Positions 8,476-17,740 are shown, numbered from the stretch's first letter. The stretch: 64,000 bases of DNA from Anaerolineales bacterium UBA5797 (GCA_002418205.1 DIDP01000070.1:5191-69190), one strand, 5' to 3'. Notes: generated by a model not told the origin, from the sequence alone. Numbers and translations are program-made.

Positions 8476-9600
8476 TCACCTGCCGCCAACTTTTACCCGG
8501 GGATCGACCAGGGCATAGACAAAATCCAGCATGAAGACGGTGATCGCCAGGAGGTATGCATAAATGATGGTCGAGCCAACGATGATCGGAATATCGTACA
8601 GACCGATGGCGTGGTACAGCGTCCGTCCGAGACCGGGCCACAGGAACACGGTTTCGGTGATCGTCGCACCGGTCCACAGGGTGATGATGAGGAAGGCAAA
8701 GTTCGTGATGATATTTGGCAGGGTGGGACGCAGGATGTAACGGCGTTCCACATCGCGGGAGGCGAGTCCCTTGGCTTTTGCCATTTCCACGTAATCTTCG
8801 CTCGAATAGATCAGGAAAAACGTGCGGTAGTTATAGATGCTCAGGAAGAATGAACTGAGCACGAGGGATAATGCCGGAAGGGTCAAGTGCTTGAGCAGGT
8901 TCAATGCGTAATCGAACGAGTTCGAGGGCGGCGGCGAATCGACCATGCCGCCAAACGGCAGCACCTTGAGGACAGCCGCAAAGATCAGGATCAGAAAGAT
9001 GCCGTAGAACCAGGCTGGCACTGCGGAGGTCGGCGAAAGCGCGACGACCAGTTTGTCCCAGAAGTTACCATAGCGGCGCGAGAGGTTGAGCGCAAGGAAG
9101 ACGCTCGAAAAGAACAGGAACAATTGAGAGATGCCCATCAACAACAGCGTGGCAGGCAATCGTTCGAGGATGATGAGGCGGACCTGTTTCGATCCGCTGT
9201 CGCTGGTCATGTTGATGGCGCGGCCGAGTCGCAGGGTCAACGCGTTCGAGAGGTAACGGAAGTTCCGGATGGCGATCGGCACATCGAGACCGAGCCGCTG
9301 TTCCTCCGCGGCGATCCGATCCTGGATCAGTTTTTTGCGGGCGTTCGGGTCCAATTGCTGCATGGCCGGGTTCGCCGCAATGGACTGCGTGATGCGGTCC
9401 GCGACCTCATTCCTCATGATCTGGTCCACGTACCCGCCCATGTTCGCGATCATGATGGTCAGATAGACGCCGATCACGACGGTGGCGAACAGTGTGAGCA
9501 GACGCACGACCACATAACGGGAGACGCGCGTAAACGTGCTGGAACTTGTGGATTTTTTCAGGACAACACCTTCCGATGGTGTTCGGGTTACGACTGCCAT
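8476..9600 (-). CDS. ABC transporter permease, DppB type
   Basis: A 374-residue permease with a first membrane helix near residue 35, an external segment containing RITQSIAANPAMQQLDP and the AAEEQRLGLDVPI region typical of DppB proteins, and a C-terminal core of about five helices. The cytoplasmic coupling loop appears as VEMAKAKGLASRDVERRYILRP and the last helices end with the DPRVK motif of this family. Start ATG 9600 has GAGGT five bases upstream. It pairs with the 7136-8473 permease. Confidence 0.92.
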   Translation of the reverse strand: MAVVTRTPSEGVVLKKSTSSSTFTRVSRYVVVRLLTLFATVVIGVYLTIMIANMGGYVDQIMRNEVADRITQSIAANPAMQQLDPNARKKLIQDRIAAEEQRLGLDVPIAIRNFRYLSNALTLRLGRAINMTSDSGSKQVRLIILERLPATLLLMGISQLFLFFSSVFLALNLSRRYGNFWDKLVVALSPTSAVPAWFYGIFLILIFAAVLKVLPFGGMVDSPPPSNSFDYALNLLKHLTLPALSLVLSSFFLSIYNYRTFFLIYSSEDYVEMAKAKGLASRDVERRYILRPTLPNIITNFAFLIITLWTGATITETVFLWPGLGRTLYHAIGLYDIPIIVGSTIIYAYLLAITVFMLDFVYALVDPRVKVGGR

Positions 9601-9669
9601 GAGCGACCTCACAATGATTACAGACAGGGGCAAGGATGCCTCACCCCTGTCTGTTCTAGGGACTTGCGT

Positions 9670-12267
9670 TTATGGAACGGCGACGAAATCGAGAGACGTA
9701 AAGGCGGGGACGGCAACAGGCAGAGGCACGACTGCGACTTCCAGTCTTGCGGAACCTGTGGGTAATTTCGAGGTCACGTCTGCGCCAAGGGTCACCTGGT
9801 ATTGCCCCTCGCTCATGAAGGAGGCATCACCGATCTGGACCACCGCGCCGGTTGCATCGTACAGGATGTATTTCACGCCTTGAATATCGGACTGTGAATA
9901 CGGCTCATCCTTGAAGAAGACCGAGGCATCGAACACCGCCTCCTCCCCGACCTTGAGCTGACCCGGTCCATCGAGCAGGACACTGGCGAGTTTCGGCTCG
10001 CTGAATGCCGCCCAGCGATCTGCCAGGTCAACGAAATCGGCATTCTGCTTCAGGACGAGGGATTTCTCCGTTGTGAAGACGCGGTCGAGGTAATAGGGTC
10101 CCGTGCCAACCCAGAAGTGACCGTGCTCATCGAACCATTTCTTGAAGTTGCTGTAGCGCAGGTCGGCTTCCTCTTTCGAAATGTACTGACCAAGCGTCGG
10201 TTCGTACGGGATATAGGATTCGCCCGCGGCTTGATCAAGATACTTTGAGAGGATCTCAAGGCTCGGTCCACCGACCCAGCTGGTCTGCTCGACCTCGAGC
10301 GTATCCGCCTTGTTGGAGGTGTAAGCCAGTTCCTGATTCGCCTCAGCCAGATTCGAGATGGCAAAGATCTGCCAGCTGTTCTCGCCCGAAAGACCGAACG
10401 GCGAGAGGGGCCACAACGGCAGGATGTTCAATTCCGCGTCGGCGTTATAGGCATCGTTATAGGCTTCGATGGTCAGCGGGTCGGTCGAAACGATGCGGTA
10501 GCCCTTGAAGGAAGCCAGCACAGCTTCGAGTCCCGGCACGAGCGATTCGTCGTAGGTGGCGCTTTCAGGTTTGGCGGGGTCGAATCCCATGATCATGGAC
10601 ATGACGAAGTCGCCCACCGAAACGGGGCTGCCATCGTGCCACCTGACCGTCTCGAACAGGTCAGCGGGATATGTGACCACGCTCTTGATGTTCGCGGTCG
10701 TACCTTCGGGGAATTTCTCCGCGGCGGTGATGAACCGCTGTTCCGTGGCGTCCCAATCCACCCATGCATCCTCCGGGACATCGATCTGGTCCACCGCCTC
10801 GACCGTCAACCAATCGAGGTTCTGTTTGATCGGCAGGCCTTTCCGGTAGGTCAACTCGGCGCTCTCGATGCGCTGGGGCCAGGCCAAACCGGTATATGGA
10901 TCGCCCATCAATCCGGCTGTCCCGGTGATGTTGCCCGTGCCCATGGTCGTGGAGCGCATGATGTTCGAATCCCAGACCCAGTTGCTGCCTGAGACGGTAT
11001 TCCACGGTTCGGTGAAGAGATCGGTTGTACCGACTTTGAGCACCCCGCCTTCCTGGTCCTTGAAGCGCAGGTTATAGGGTCCCACATACGCGCCTTCCAC
11101 ACCGGAGGCAAGGTCATAGGTCACTGCCACGTTGTCGTTGAACGGCGAGTATTGCACCTGTTCGATCAGGAAGACCTGCAGGGAATCCTGAAGTGAAAGT
11201 TCAAGCGCCCTCTCCATCATTGACCTGCGTTCTTCGGGTGTGGAGAAGTTGCCCTGCGCCAGATCGTCTCCCAGTTTCTGGAACTCGGGATCCGACACAT
11301 TGGAGATGAAGGGATCGACAGCCTGGACGCTGGTGTTCAGATACATTTGCTGGATCTGTGAACGTTCATCGCGCGTCAAACCGGAGGGCAGCCAGCCGCC
11401 CGTGTACATGTTCCACAGACCCTCGGATGCCTTCGAACCGCGCCAGATCGGAGCCGCTTCCGAGGAGGTCTTGTACTGGCGGTCCACTGTGAAGCCGATG
11501 CTTTCCAGCTGGTTCGCAATATAATCGCCCATCGGCTTGCGGGTGCCATCACCATCGGGGCGGATCAGGAAGATCAATGTGACCGGCGCGCCGTTGTACT
11601 GCCACTTGCCATCCGCGCCCAGTTCGGCGCCCATGGCTGTCATCTCGGCAGAGATGGCCTCCTTCGCCTTCTCAGGGTTGTAGGCATATTTGCTTTCCAG
11701 CGCGCGGACTGTGTCGATCAGGTCCGTATATTCCACCAGTTGGGTGGTGATCGCGAAGAACTTCGCCAGCGACCCACCGGCATAGATCTCCTGGTTCAAA
11801 TAATCGCGGTCAACCAGCCAGTTCATCGCCTCGCGGATCTTGCGGTTCGAGAACGGGTTCAACCGGGAGGCATCCTCAAAAACGGCAGGGTTGAACATGA
11901 TGGAATAACTGCCGCCATAGGATTGCGAGTATTGCAACCCGGCTTCCTTGATCGCGGGGTAAACATCCGAGGCAAGACCGTACGAATACAGGTCGATCGC
12001 GCCAGCCTGGAGTTGTGAAATCGCGGAGTCGCCCGCCACAACCGAAACATCGATCTCATCGAGCCAGCCGCCGTGGCGGTCGGTCTTCGGCATGGCTGCC
12101 GGCTCCTCGGTCATCGCGGGTTCCTCGGTCATGGCTGAAGAGGGTTCCTGCGTCTCAGCCGAGGGCGCTTCATCGGTGGGAGCCGCCTGCTGCGGCGCGC
12201 ACGCCGCAAGCGCCAGGCTCAACGCCACCAGAAGACTGAGGATTGGGTAAAGTTGTTTAAATTTCAT
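9670..12267 (-). CDS. Solute-binding lipoprotein of the peptide-type ABC transporter, apparently circularly permuted
   Basis: An 865-residue lipoprotein (lipobox LAAC, Cys23) with a Glu/Pro/Thr-rich linker to about residue 60. The family-5 binding fold is present in unusual order. Text normally found in the second half (LQAGAIDLYSYG, then MFNPAVFEDASRLNPFSNRK and REAMNWLVDRDYLNQ) comes first, at about 70-150. The normal N-terminal half (GGVLKVGTTD, VRWHDGSPVSVGDFVMSM, WVGTGPYYLDR) follows at about 400-760. A C-terminal Ig-like beta domain (about 770-865) ends the protein. GGAG lies before ATG 12267. It is the first gene of the operon and sets substrate specificity; the substrate is unknown. 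Confidence 0.9.
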   Translation of the reverse strand: MKFKQLYPILSLLVALSLALAACAPQQAAPTDEAPSAETQEPSSAMTEEPAMTEEPAAMPKTDRHGGWLDEIDVSVVAGDSAISQLQAGAIDLYSYGLASDVYPAIKEAGLQYSQSYGGSYSIMFNPAVFEDASRLNPFSNRKIREAMNWLVDRDYLNQEIYAGGSLAKFFAITTQLVEYTDLIDTVRALESKYAYNPEKAKEAISAEMTAMGAELGADGKWQYNGAPVTLIFLIRPDGDGTRKPMGDYIANQLESIGFTVDRQYKTSSEAAPIWRGSKASEGLWNMYTGGWLPSGLTRDERSQIQQMYLNTSVQAVDPFISNVSDPEFQKLGDDLAQGNFSTPEERRSMMERALELSLQDSLQVFLIEQVQYSPFNDNVAVTYDLASGVEGAYVGPYNLRFKDQEGGVLKVGTTDLFTEPWNTVSGSNWVWDSNIMRSTTMGTGNITGTAGLMGDPYTGLAWPQRIESAELTYRKGLPIKQNLDWLTVEAVDQIDVPEDAWVDWDATEQRFITAAEKFPEGTTANIKSVVTYPADLFETVRWHDGSPVSVGDFVMSMIMGFDPAKPESATYDESLVPGLEAVLASFKGYRIVSTDPLTIEAYNDAYNADAELNILPLWPLSPFGLSGENSWQIFAISNLAEANQELAYTSNKADTLEVEQTSWVGGPSLEILSKYLDQAAGESYIPYEPTLGQYISKEEADLRYSNFKKWFDEHGHFWVGTGPYYLDRVFTTEKSLVLKQNADFVDLADRWAAFSEPKLASVLLDGPGQLKVGEEAVFDASVFFKDEPYSQSDIQGVKYILYDATGAVVQIGDASFMSEGQYQVTLGADVTSKLPTGSARLEVAVVPLPVAVPAFTSLDFVAVP

Positions 12268-12661
12268 TTTCTTCTCTCCTTGATATTGGTATCGGATTTT
12301 GATTGAAGCATTCGACATTTCGTCAATAAGAACCACCTCCTTTGCGAATATGGAGGGAGGCGGAGCCCGGGTTGCGTAGCCCCAGACACCGCCTCACCTC
12401 CAATTGCTTTGCTTTCTGTGAGGAGAATTTGTTCCGAAAGCAAATCGATCAGCCATACTTATCTGCTCACATCATACGTTCAGGGAATGAATCGGACATC
12501 CGCCCCCATGTGTATTTGTCATCACCCGATTTTATGATTCTGCCTCCCTCGCGCAGAATGGCATACCCACACTTTTCATGTCATGCTGCGCATACAAAAA
12601 CCCCTCCGCGGAGGGGTATTAAATCCATTTAAATAGACAATGGAATCAGAGAGTTATGTAC
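12268..12661. other. Divergent intergenic region between binding-protein and sensor-kinase genes
   Basis: About 400 bases without a convincing long gene. It holds a strong AAAGGAGGTG element on the minus strand (12335-12344), a stem GAGGCGG/CCGCCTC at 12357-12395, and a palindrome CCCCTCCGCGGAGGGG at 12601-12616 preceded by five A. Read on the minus strand, that palindrome is a hairpin followed by T5, although no minus-strand gene ends there. The upstream signals of the ABC operon must lie here, but I could not pick a convincing promoter for it. Confidence 0.5.
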
Positions 12662-12667
12662 TATACT
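12662..12667 (+). promoter_or_regulatory. -10 box TATACT of the sensor kinase, leaderless geometry
   Basis: TATACT is followed by six bases and ATG 12674. This favours 12674 over the in-frame ATG at 12656, which lies upstream of the -10 box and has only a poor ribosome binding site. Confidence 0.65.
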
Positions 12668-12673
12668 CTAAGC

Positions 12674-15600
12674 ATGATCGGATGGAACCAATTGACTGTT
12701 TCGCGCACGATCGGGCTGATTCTCGTGCTCATGCTGGCTGCATGTGGGACCGGGAACACGCTTCCAGCGACGCCCGAGGCTGATTCCGCGCCGACCAGCC
12801 TTCCCCCCGCCCCGAGCCGGGTATCGTCCGCATCCATTCCGGATGTGTGCAATTGCATCCTGCGCTTCGACCATATCGGCATCGAGCAGGGACTGTCCCA
12901 AAGTTCCGTGCGCATCATCTTTCAGGATAGCATCGGGTTCCTGTGGTTTGGCACGGAGGATGGACTCAACCGTTATGACGGTTATTCCTTCAAAACATAC
13001 AAACCCGATCCCGACTCCAGCAACAGCCTGAGCGACCGCTGGATCACTTCCATTGTGGAGGACCGGGACGGTTATCTTTGGATCGGCACACGGCACGGCG
13101 GCTTGAACCGTTACGATCCGCGCAGTGAGAGTTTCACCCAATTCCGCAACATTGATTCAGACCCGACCAGCCTGGTGGACGATCATGTCAATGTTCTGTA
13201 CCTCGACCGGGATGACAACCTGTGGGTGGGAACCCCAAAGGGACTTGATCTGTATGATCGGACGGGCGCGCACTTCACTCATTTTTCCTATAATCCAACA
13301 AAGCCTGAGAGCCTGACCGGAAAGAACATCACCGTCATCTACCAGGACAGCCGCGGGCGGTATTGGATCGGCACCACAGCCGGAGGGCTTAACCGGTTCG
13401 ATCCGCAAAGCAGGACGTTCGTACCCTATCAACATAATCCCGATGATGAAAATTCGATCAGCAACGACTATGTTACTGCCATCGCTGAGAGCTTGAACTC
13501 CACGCTCTGGATCGGAACGCGGGGCGGTTTAAACCGCTTCGAGCCCGAGACCGGAAAGTTCCAGCGGTTTACGCATTCGAATGTGGATAAGCAAACCATT
13601 TCGAGTGACATGGTCACCTCCCTGCTCATTGACGGCACTGGCAACCTGTGGGTTGGGACGACCGAAGGACTGGATCGCTGGATACCGATCGGGAGCAGGT
13701 TCATCCATTATTACAACGACCCATCCTTCTCTCAAAGCCTGAGCAACAATTACATCCTCTCGATTCTGGAGGACCGCGGTGGTGTGCTTTGGTTCGGGAC
13801 CTATGGTGGCGGCGTGAACAAATACGACCGCCAGCGGGACCGCTTTGCCTACTACCGCCACATCCCCGACAACCCGAACACACTGAGCGGGAACTTCATC
13901 TATTCGATCTATGTCGATTCGGATGGCTACGCCTGGATTGGCACGTTCGGAAGCGGGCTGAACCGTTTCACTCCATCCACCCAGCAGGTGATCCACTATA
14001 AACATAACGAAGAGAAAACCAACACTCTGATTTCCGATGTGGTTTATTCATTGGATGAAGATCAGGACGGCTTTCTCTGGATCGGAACATGGAACGGGCT
14101 TGACAGGATGGACCGGCAAACGGGGCGGATTACGCATTTCCAGCGCGATTCGTCAAAACCGGAAAGCCTGAGCGCCAATGCGGTCTATGAAGTGTTTGTA
14201 GACAGCAGGAACAATGTCTGGGTCGGGACTGCCTCCGGTTTGGATCTCTTTGACCGCGACACAAGGACCTTCAAACATTATTCTCCCCAGGTGGGCAACC
14301 CCAACAGTTTGAGCGGCTCCGTCGTGGATGTCATCCGCGAGGACAGCGACGGCAACCTGTGGATCGGCACTGCAGACAGCGGATTGAATCGCTTCGACCC
14401 GGAAACCGAAACGTTCACCCAATATCGTTCCAACCCGAAGGACACCCTCTCCCTGAGCAATGACACGGTCCTTTCCATCCACCAGGATCAAAAAGGACGG
14501 TTATGGGTCGGTACGTTCGGAGGCGGCTTAAACCTGTACGATCCCAAAACCGAGACCTTTACCTATTTGCTCGAAAAGGATGGGCTTCCCAACGGGGTGG
14601 TCTACGGCATCCTTGAGGACGACCAGGGATATTTGTGGTTGAGCACGAACTACGGCATTTCCCGGTTCGATCCCGAGACGCGCACCTTCAGGAACTTCGA
14701 TGCAAACGACGGTCTGCAGAGCAATGAATTCAACTCCGGCGCCTTCGCAAAAGGCAGGAATGGTGAACTGTATTTCGGCGGCATCAACGGGTTGACCGTT
14801 TTCCACCCTTCAGCCATTGTGGAAAATTCCTATCTGCCGCAGGTCACGTTGACATCCATCACGGAGGACGATACTCCCGTCGTCACCGACAGGAGCGTCG
14901 AGACCGCCAAACAGGTTGTTCTGAAGTGGCCCCAGAATTCCATCGAATTCGAGTTCGCCGCACTGAGCTACAACCAGCCCAATAAAAACAGGTATGCCTA
15001 CATCCTGGAAGATTTCGATACGAACTGGCATTACATCGGGACAAAACGCGACGGACGTTACACCAACCTGCCCGGCGGCGAATACACACTCCTGTTGAAA
15101 GCCGCAAACAGCGACGGGGTATGGAACGAAACTCCCCTGCGAATCGCCGTGACCGTGATCCCGCCTTTCTGGCAGACATTATGGTTCCGGATCCTGCTTG
15201 GGGTGGTCGCGGTCGCCGCGGTTGCAGTGGGCATTCGCGTCCGTACCCGGTCAGTGCAGGAACGCAACCGCGAACTGGAGCGCCTCGTCCGTGAGCGCAC
15301 GAGCGCCCTCGAAAAACGCAATCAGGAGATCCAGGCGTTGTATCAGGCGGACGAACGCATCCTGCGCAATGTCAGTTTGAATCAGGTATTCCAGACCCTC
15401 GTGGATGTGGCAGTGGACACCCTCAACGCAGACCGCAGCGTGGTCTTCGCCTGGGATGACAAGCAAACGAAGGTCCTGCCGCGCATCAGCCGGGGTTTCA
15501 AACCCGAAACGCTCAAGGTCCTTGAGTTCGCCAAAGGCGAGGGCGTCATCGGCAGAGTGCTGGAAACAGGCGAAGCCGCCATCGTGCGGCAGATCGAGCT

Positions 15601-16432
15601 GGATGACTTCCGCCCGGACATCCGCGAGGCGCTCATTGCCGAGGGCATCCGTTCCTTCGTGCATCTGCCCGTCATCGTGGACCATCGGATCGTTGGCGTG
15701 TTCAACGTCGGTTTCACCAAACCGAACCTGATCGGCGACGACACGACGCGCCTGTTCTCCGCGCTGACCAACCGCGCCTCGATCTCGATCGCCAACATGG
15801 AACTCTTCGAGCAGACCAAGGACCTGGCTGTGATGGAGGAACGCAACCGCCTCGCGCGGGACCTGCATGACAGCGCCAAACAAAAGGCATTCGCGGCGCT
15901 CGCGCAGCTTGGCACGGTGCGCGGCATCCTTAACGGGAACGGAAACTCCGCGACGATGCATCTCAATGAAGCGGAGAACCTGGTTTCAGATGTCATCCAG
16001 GAACTGACATTCCTCGTACAGGAGATCTACCCGATCGCCCTGCAGGAAAAGGGACTGGCGACCGTCCTGAAGGAATACACGTTCGAATGGGAAAACCGGA
16101 ACGAGATCGCCGTCAATCTGTCGATGCATAATGACAAGCGCCTGCCGCTTGGGATCGAGCAGGCGATCTATCGGGTGACGCAGGAATCGCTGGCGAATGT
16201 CGCCCGCCACAGCCGCGCCAAACGGGTGGACATCTCATTGATGTATAACGGCGATTCGGTGCAATTATCCCTGTCTGATGACGGGTGTGGGTTCGATGTG
16301 GACAAAAAGGGACGCGGTCTGGGATTGCGTTCCATCCGTGAGCGCGTAAGCAGTGTCCATGGCACGGTGCAGATCCAGAGCGCGCCGGGGCAGGGCACAA
16401 GGATTCTAGTGCAGGTACCAACGAAAGGTTGA
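12674..16432 (+). CDS. Two-component propeller sensor histidine kinase with lipobox
   Basis: A 1252-residue sensor. Order: hydrophobic N-terminus with lipobox LAAC (Cys24); about fourteen LWIGT..GGLNR..P propeller repeats from 75 to 700, enough for two seven-bladed propellers; a Y_Y_Y domain ending in YTLLLKAANSDGVWN; a membrane helix (WFRILLGVVAVAAVAVGI); a coiled coil; a GAF domain; the HisKA_3 phospho-acceptor region NRLARDLHDSAKQK; and a HATPase domain with NVARHSRAK, DDGCGF and GLGLRSIRERV. The outside propellers should sense a ligand, often a glycan in related systems. The regulator gene starts 13 bases downstream, so the two form one operon. The start is set by the leaderless -10 box. 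Confidence 0.92.
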   Translation: MIGWNQLTVSRTIGLILVLMLAACGTGNTLPATPEADSAPTSLPPAPSRVSSASIPDVCNCILRFDHIGIEQGLSQSSVRIIFQDSIGFLWFGTEDGLNRYDGYSFKTYKPDPDSSNSLSDRWITSIVEDRDGYLWIGTRHGGLNRYDPRSESFTQFRNIDSDPTSLVDDHVNVLYLDRDDNLWVGTPKGLDLYDRTGAHFTHFSYNPTKPESLTGKNITVIYQDSRGRYWIGTTAGGLNRFDPQSRTFVPYQHNPDDENSISNDYVTAIAESLNSTLWIGTRGGLNRFEPETGKFQRFTHSNVDKQTISSDMVTSLLIDGTGNLWVGTTEGLDRWIPIGSRFIHYYNDPSFSQSLSNNYILSILEDRGGVLWFGTYGGGVNKYDRQRDRFAYYRHIPDNPNTLSGNFIYSIYVDSDGYAWIGTFGSGLNRFTPSTQQVIHYKHNEEKTNTLISDVVYSLDEDQDGFLWIGTWNGLDRMDRQTGRITHFQRDSSKPESLSANAVYEVFVDSRNNVWVGTASGLDLFDRDTRTFKHYSPQVGNPNSLSGSVVDVIREDSDGNLWIGTADSGLNRFDPETETFTQYRSNPKDTLSLSNDTVLSIHQDQKGRLWVGTFGGGLNLYDPKTETFTYLLEKDGLPNGVVYGILEDDQGYLWLSTNYGISRFDPETRTFRNFDANDGLQSNEFNSGAFAKGRNGELYFGGINGLTVFHPSAIVENSYLPQVTLTSITEDDTPVVTDRSVETAKQVVLKWPQNSIEFEFAALSYNQPNKNRYAYILEDFDTNWHYIGTKRDGRYTNLPGGEYTLLLKAANSDGVWNETPLRIAVTVIPPFWQTLWFRILLGVVAVAAVAVGIRVRTRSVQERNRELERLVRERTSALEKRNQEIQALYQADERILRNVSLNQVFQTLVDVAVDTLNADRSVVFAWDDKQTKVLPRISRGFKPETLKVLEFAKGEGVIGRVLETGEAAIVRQIELDDFRPDIREALIAEGIRSFVHLPVIVDHRIVGVFNVGFTKPNLIGDDTTRLFSALTNRASISIANMELFEQTKDLAVMEERNRLARDLHDSAKQKAFAALAQLGTVRGILNGNGNSATMHLNEAENLVSDVIQELTFLVQEIYPIALQEKGLATVLKEYTFEWENRNEIAVNLSMHNDKRLPLGIEQAIYRVTQESLANVARHSRAKRVDISLMYNGDSVQLSLSDDGCGFDVDKKGRGLGLRSIRERVSSVHGTVQIQSAPGQGTRILVQVPTKG

Positions 16433-16445
16433 GTCGGAGGCGAAC

Positions 16446-17120
16446 ATGGCGAAAATGAATACCATCAGCATATTGATCGTGGATGATCACGAAGTGGTGC
16501 GTAACGGCATCCGTTCGTATCTCGAAACGATCAAGGATTTCGATGTGGTCGGGGAGGCGGATTCAGGTGAAGCCGCGTTGAAAATGGTTTCGGAGTTGAT
16601 CCCGGATGTTGTGTTGTTGGATCTGATCATGCCGGGCATGGACGGCGTGGAAACCACGCGTCAGATCAAGAAGATCAGCCCGCGCACACAGGTGGTGGTG
16701 CTGACATCGTATCATGAGGATATCCATATCTTCCCGGCATTGAAGGCGGGGGCGATCTCCTACATCCTCAAGGATATGAAAATGGAAAAACTGGTGGATG
16801 CCCTGCAGCGCGCGGTCAGGCATGAAGTGACCCTGCATCCGCTGGTGGCGGAACGCGTGCTTCAAAATATCCGCGGCGATGGCAACGAGGAGGATGCACT
16901 CTTCACGGAACTCACCGAACGCGAACTGGATGTCTTGCGCTTGATCGCCAACGGCATGACGAACAGCCAGATCGCGGAGAAACTGGTCATCAGCGAGAAT
17001 ACCGTCAAGGGGCACGTGAGCAACATCCTGAGCAAACTGCATCTTGCAGACCGCACCCAGGCGGCAGTCTACGCCTGGCAGAGGGGAATCGTGAACCGGG
17101 AACAGGTCGGTAAAGCCTGA
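16446..17120 (+). CDS. NarL/LuxR-type response regulator
   Basis: A 224-residue DNA-binding response regulator and the likely partner of the preceding kinase. The receiver domain (about 7-125) has the acidic pair DD13-14, phospho-acceptor Asp59 in VVLLDLIMPGMDG, and the conserved Lys109 in YILKD. The C-terminal LuxR helix-turn-helix (about 150-212) includes LTERELDVLRLIANGMTNSQ and ENTVKGHVSNILSKL. GGAGG lies 5 bases before ATG 16446. It ends at a strong terminator, closing the operon. Target genes are not evident from the window. Confidence 0.95.
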   Translation: MAKMNTISILIVDDHEVVRNGIRSYLETIKDFDVVGEADSGEAALKMVSELIPDVVLLDLIMPGMDGVETTRQIKKISPRTQVVVLTSYHEDIHIFPALKAGAISYILKDMKMEKLVDALQRAVRHEVTLHPLVAERVLQNIRGDGNEEDALFTELTERELDVLRLIANGMTNSQIAEKLVISENTVKGHVSNILSKLHLADRTQAAVYAWQRGIVNREQVGKA

Positions 17121-17124
17121 ACGA

Positions 17125-17159
17125 CCGAGCGGAGGCTTTCGCCTCCGCTCGGTTTTTTT
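17125..17159 (+). terminator. Strong terminator of the kinase/regulator operon
   Basis: CCGAGCGGAGGC (17125-17136), loop TTTC, GCCTCCGCTCGG (17141-17152), then seven T. A perfect 12-bp GC-rich stem. Confidence 0.95.
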
Positions 17160-17160
17160 A

Positions 17161-17715
17161 TCAAACCCGCCAATAGTCTCCCCCACCACCTTCACGTTTC
17201 ATCAACCCATAACCGACCAGTTCGCGGCGCAATGTGGCCGTATCCGCGTGGAAGCGAGACAGGATCTCGTTCACGCGTTTCTCGCTGTAGCGCTTGTTCA
17301 TCTCGAACGCTTTGACGATATAACGCAGCACCGCTTCGAGCTTTTTCTGCTGCGCCGGGATGGTCTTCAAACTTCCGTCGCGCCGCGTAAAGTCCTTGAT
17401 CACTTTTTGATCGTAAGCATCCACGTCCACTTCGGCAACGACGGAGGTGAGTTCGTCCTGTGAAAAGATGCTCCGGGACTTTTCCTCCAGCACCTTTCGA
17501 TCCAGTTGATAGACGGTGTAATAACTTTCGGCTCTGGACGTGACCAGGCCTGCCTCCGTTAAACGGGCAAGGTGATGCGAAACCGTCGGCGGTTTGAGCT
17601 GCAACAGTGCAGCCAATTCCTCCACGCTGTAGGCTTTTTCGGCAAGCAGGCCAACGATCTTGAGCCGGTTGGACTCCGCGAGCGCCTTGAAAAAGGTGAC
17701 CAGTTCTTCGCTCAT
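17161..17715 (-). CDS. ArsR-type helix-turn-helix regulator with C-terminal DUF2087
   Basis: A 184-residue protein. The N-terminal winged helix (about 1-75; SVEELAALLQLKPPTVSHHL as recognition region) resembles ArsR repressors. No metal-binding CxC is seen, so the signal is not an obvious metal. The C-terminal half with IKDFTRRDGSLKTIPAQQKK and RFHADTATLRRELVGYGLMK fits DUF2087, a domain found on small regulators. GGAG lies before ATG 17715. It is the third gene of an operon with a paralogue (18111-18668) and a GIY-YIG protein. Confidence 0.88.
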   Translation of the reverse strand: MSEELVTFFKALAESNRLKIVGLLAEKAYSVEELAALLQLKPPTVSHHLARLTEAGLVTSRAESYYTVYQLDRKVLEEKSRSIFSQDELTSVVAEVDVDAYDQKVIKDFTRRDGSLKTIPAQQKKLEAVLRYIVKAFEMNKRYSEKRVNEILSRFHADTATLRRELVGYGLMKREGGGGDYWRV

Positions 17716-17740
17716 TTGGTTTCTCCAGAGGTCTTCCTCA

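Noticed and set aside
12601..12616. Palindrome CCCCTCCGCGGAGGGG as a real terminator
   Set aside because: On the plus strand no T-run follows, and on the minus strand no gene ends before it. It may be a repeat or a barrier to antisense transcription, so no terminator is called.
12268..12661. Riboswitch upstream of the ABC operon
   Set aside because: The stem at 12357-12395 lacks the conserved core of the common classes I could compare by eye; it is kept only as an unassigned structured element.
12656..12673. ATG 12656 as the start of the propeller kinase
   Set aside because: The -10 box TATACT at 12662-12667 lies inside that extension, so the transcript begins at about 12674; the extra six residues also precede the signal peptide.
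13000..14700. Regularly spaced repeats in the kinase gene as a possible tandem DNA repeat or CRISPR
   Set aside because: The period is about 130-150 bases with variable DNA but constant LWIGT..G protein text; these are propeller blades.
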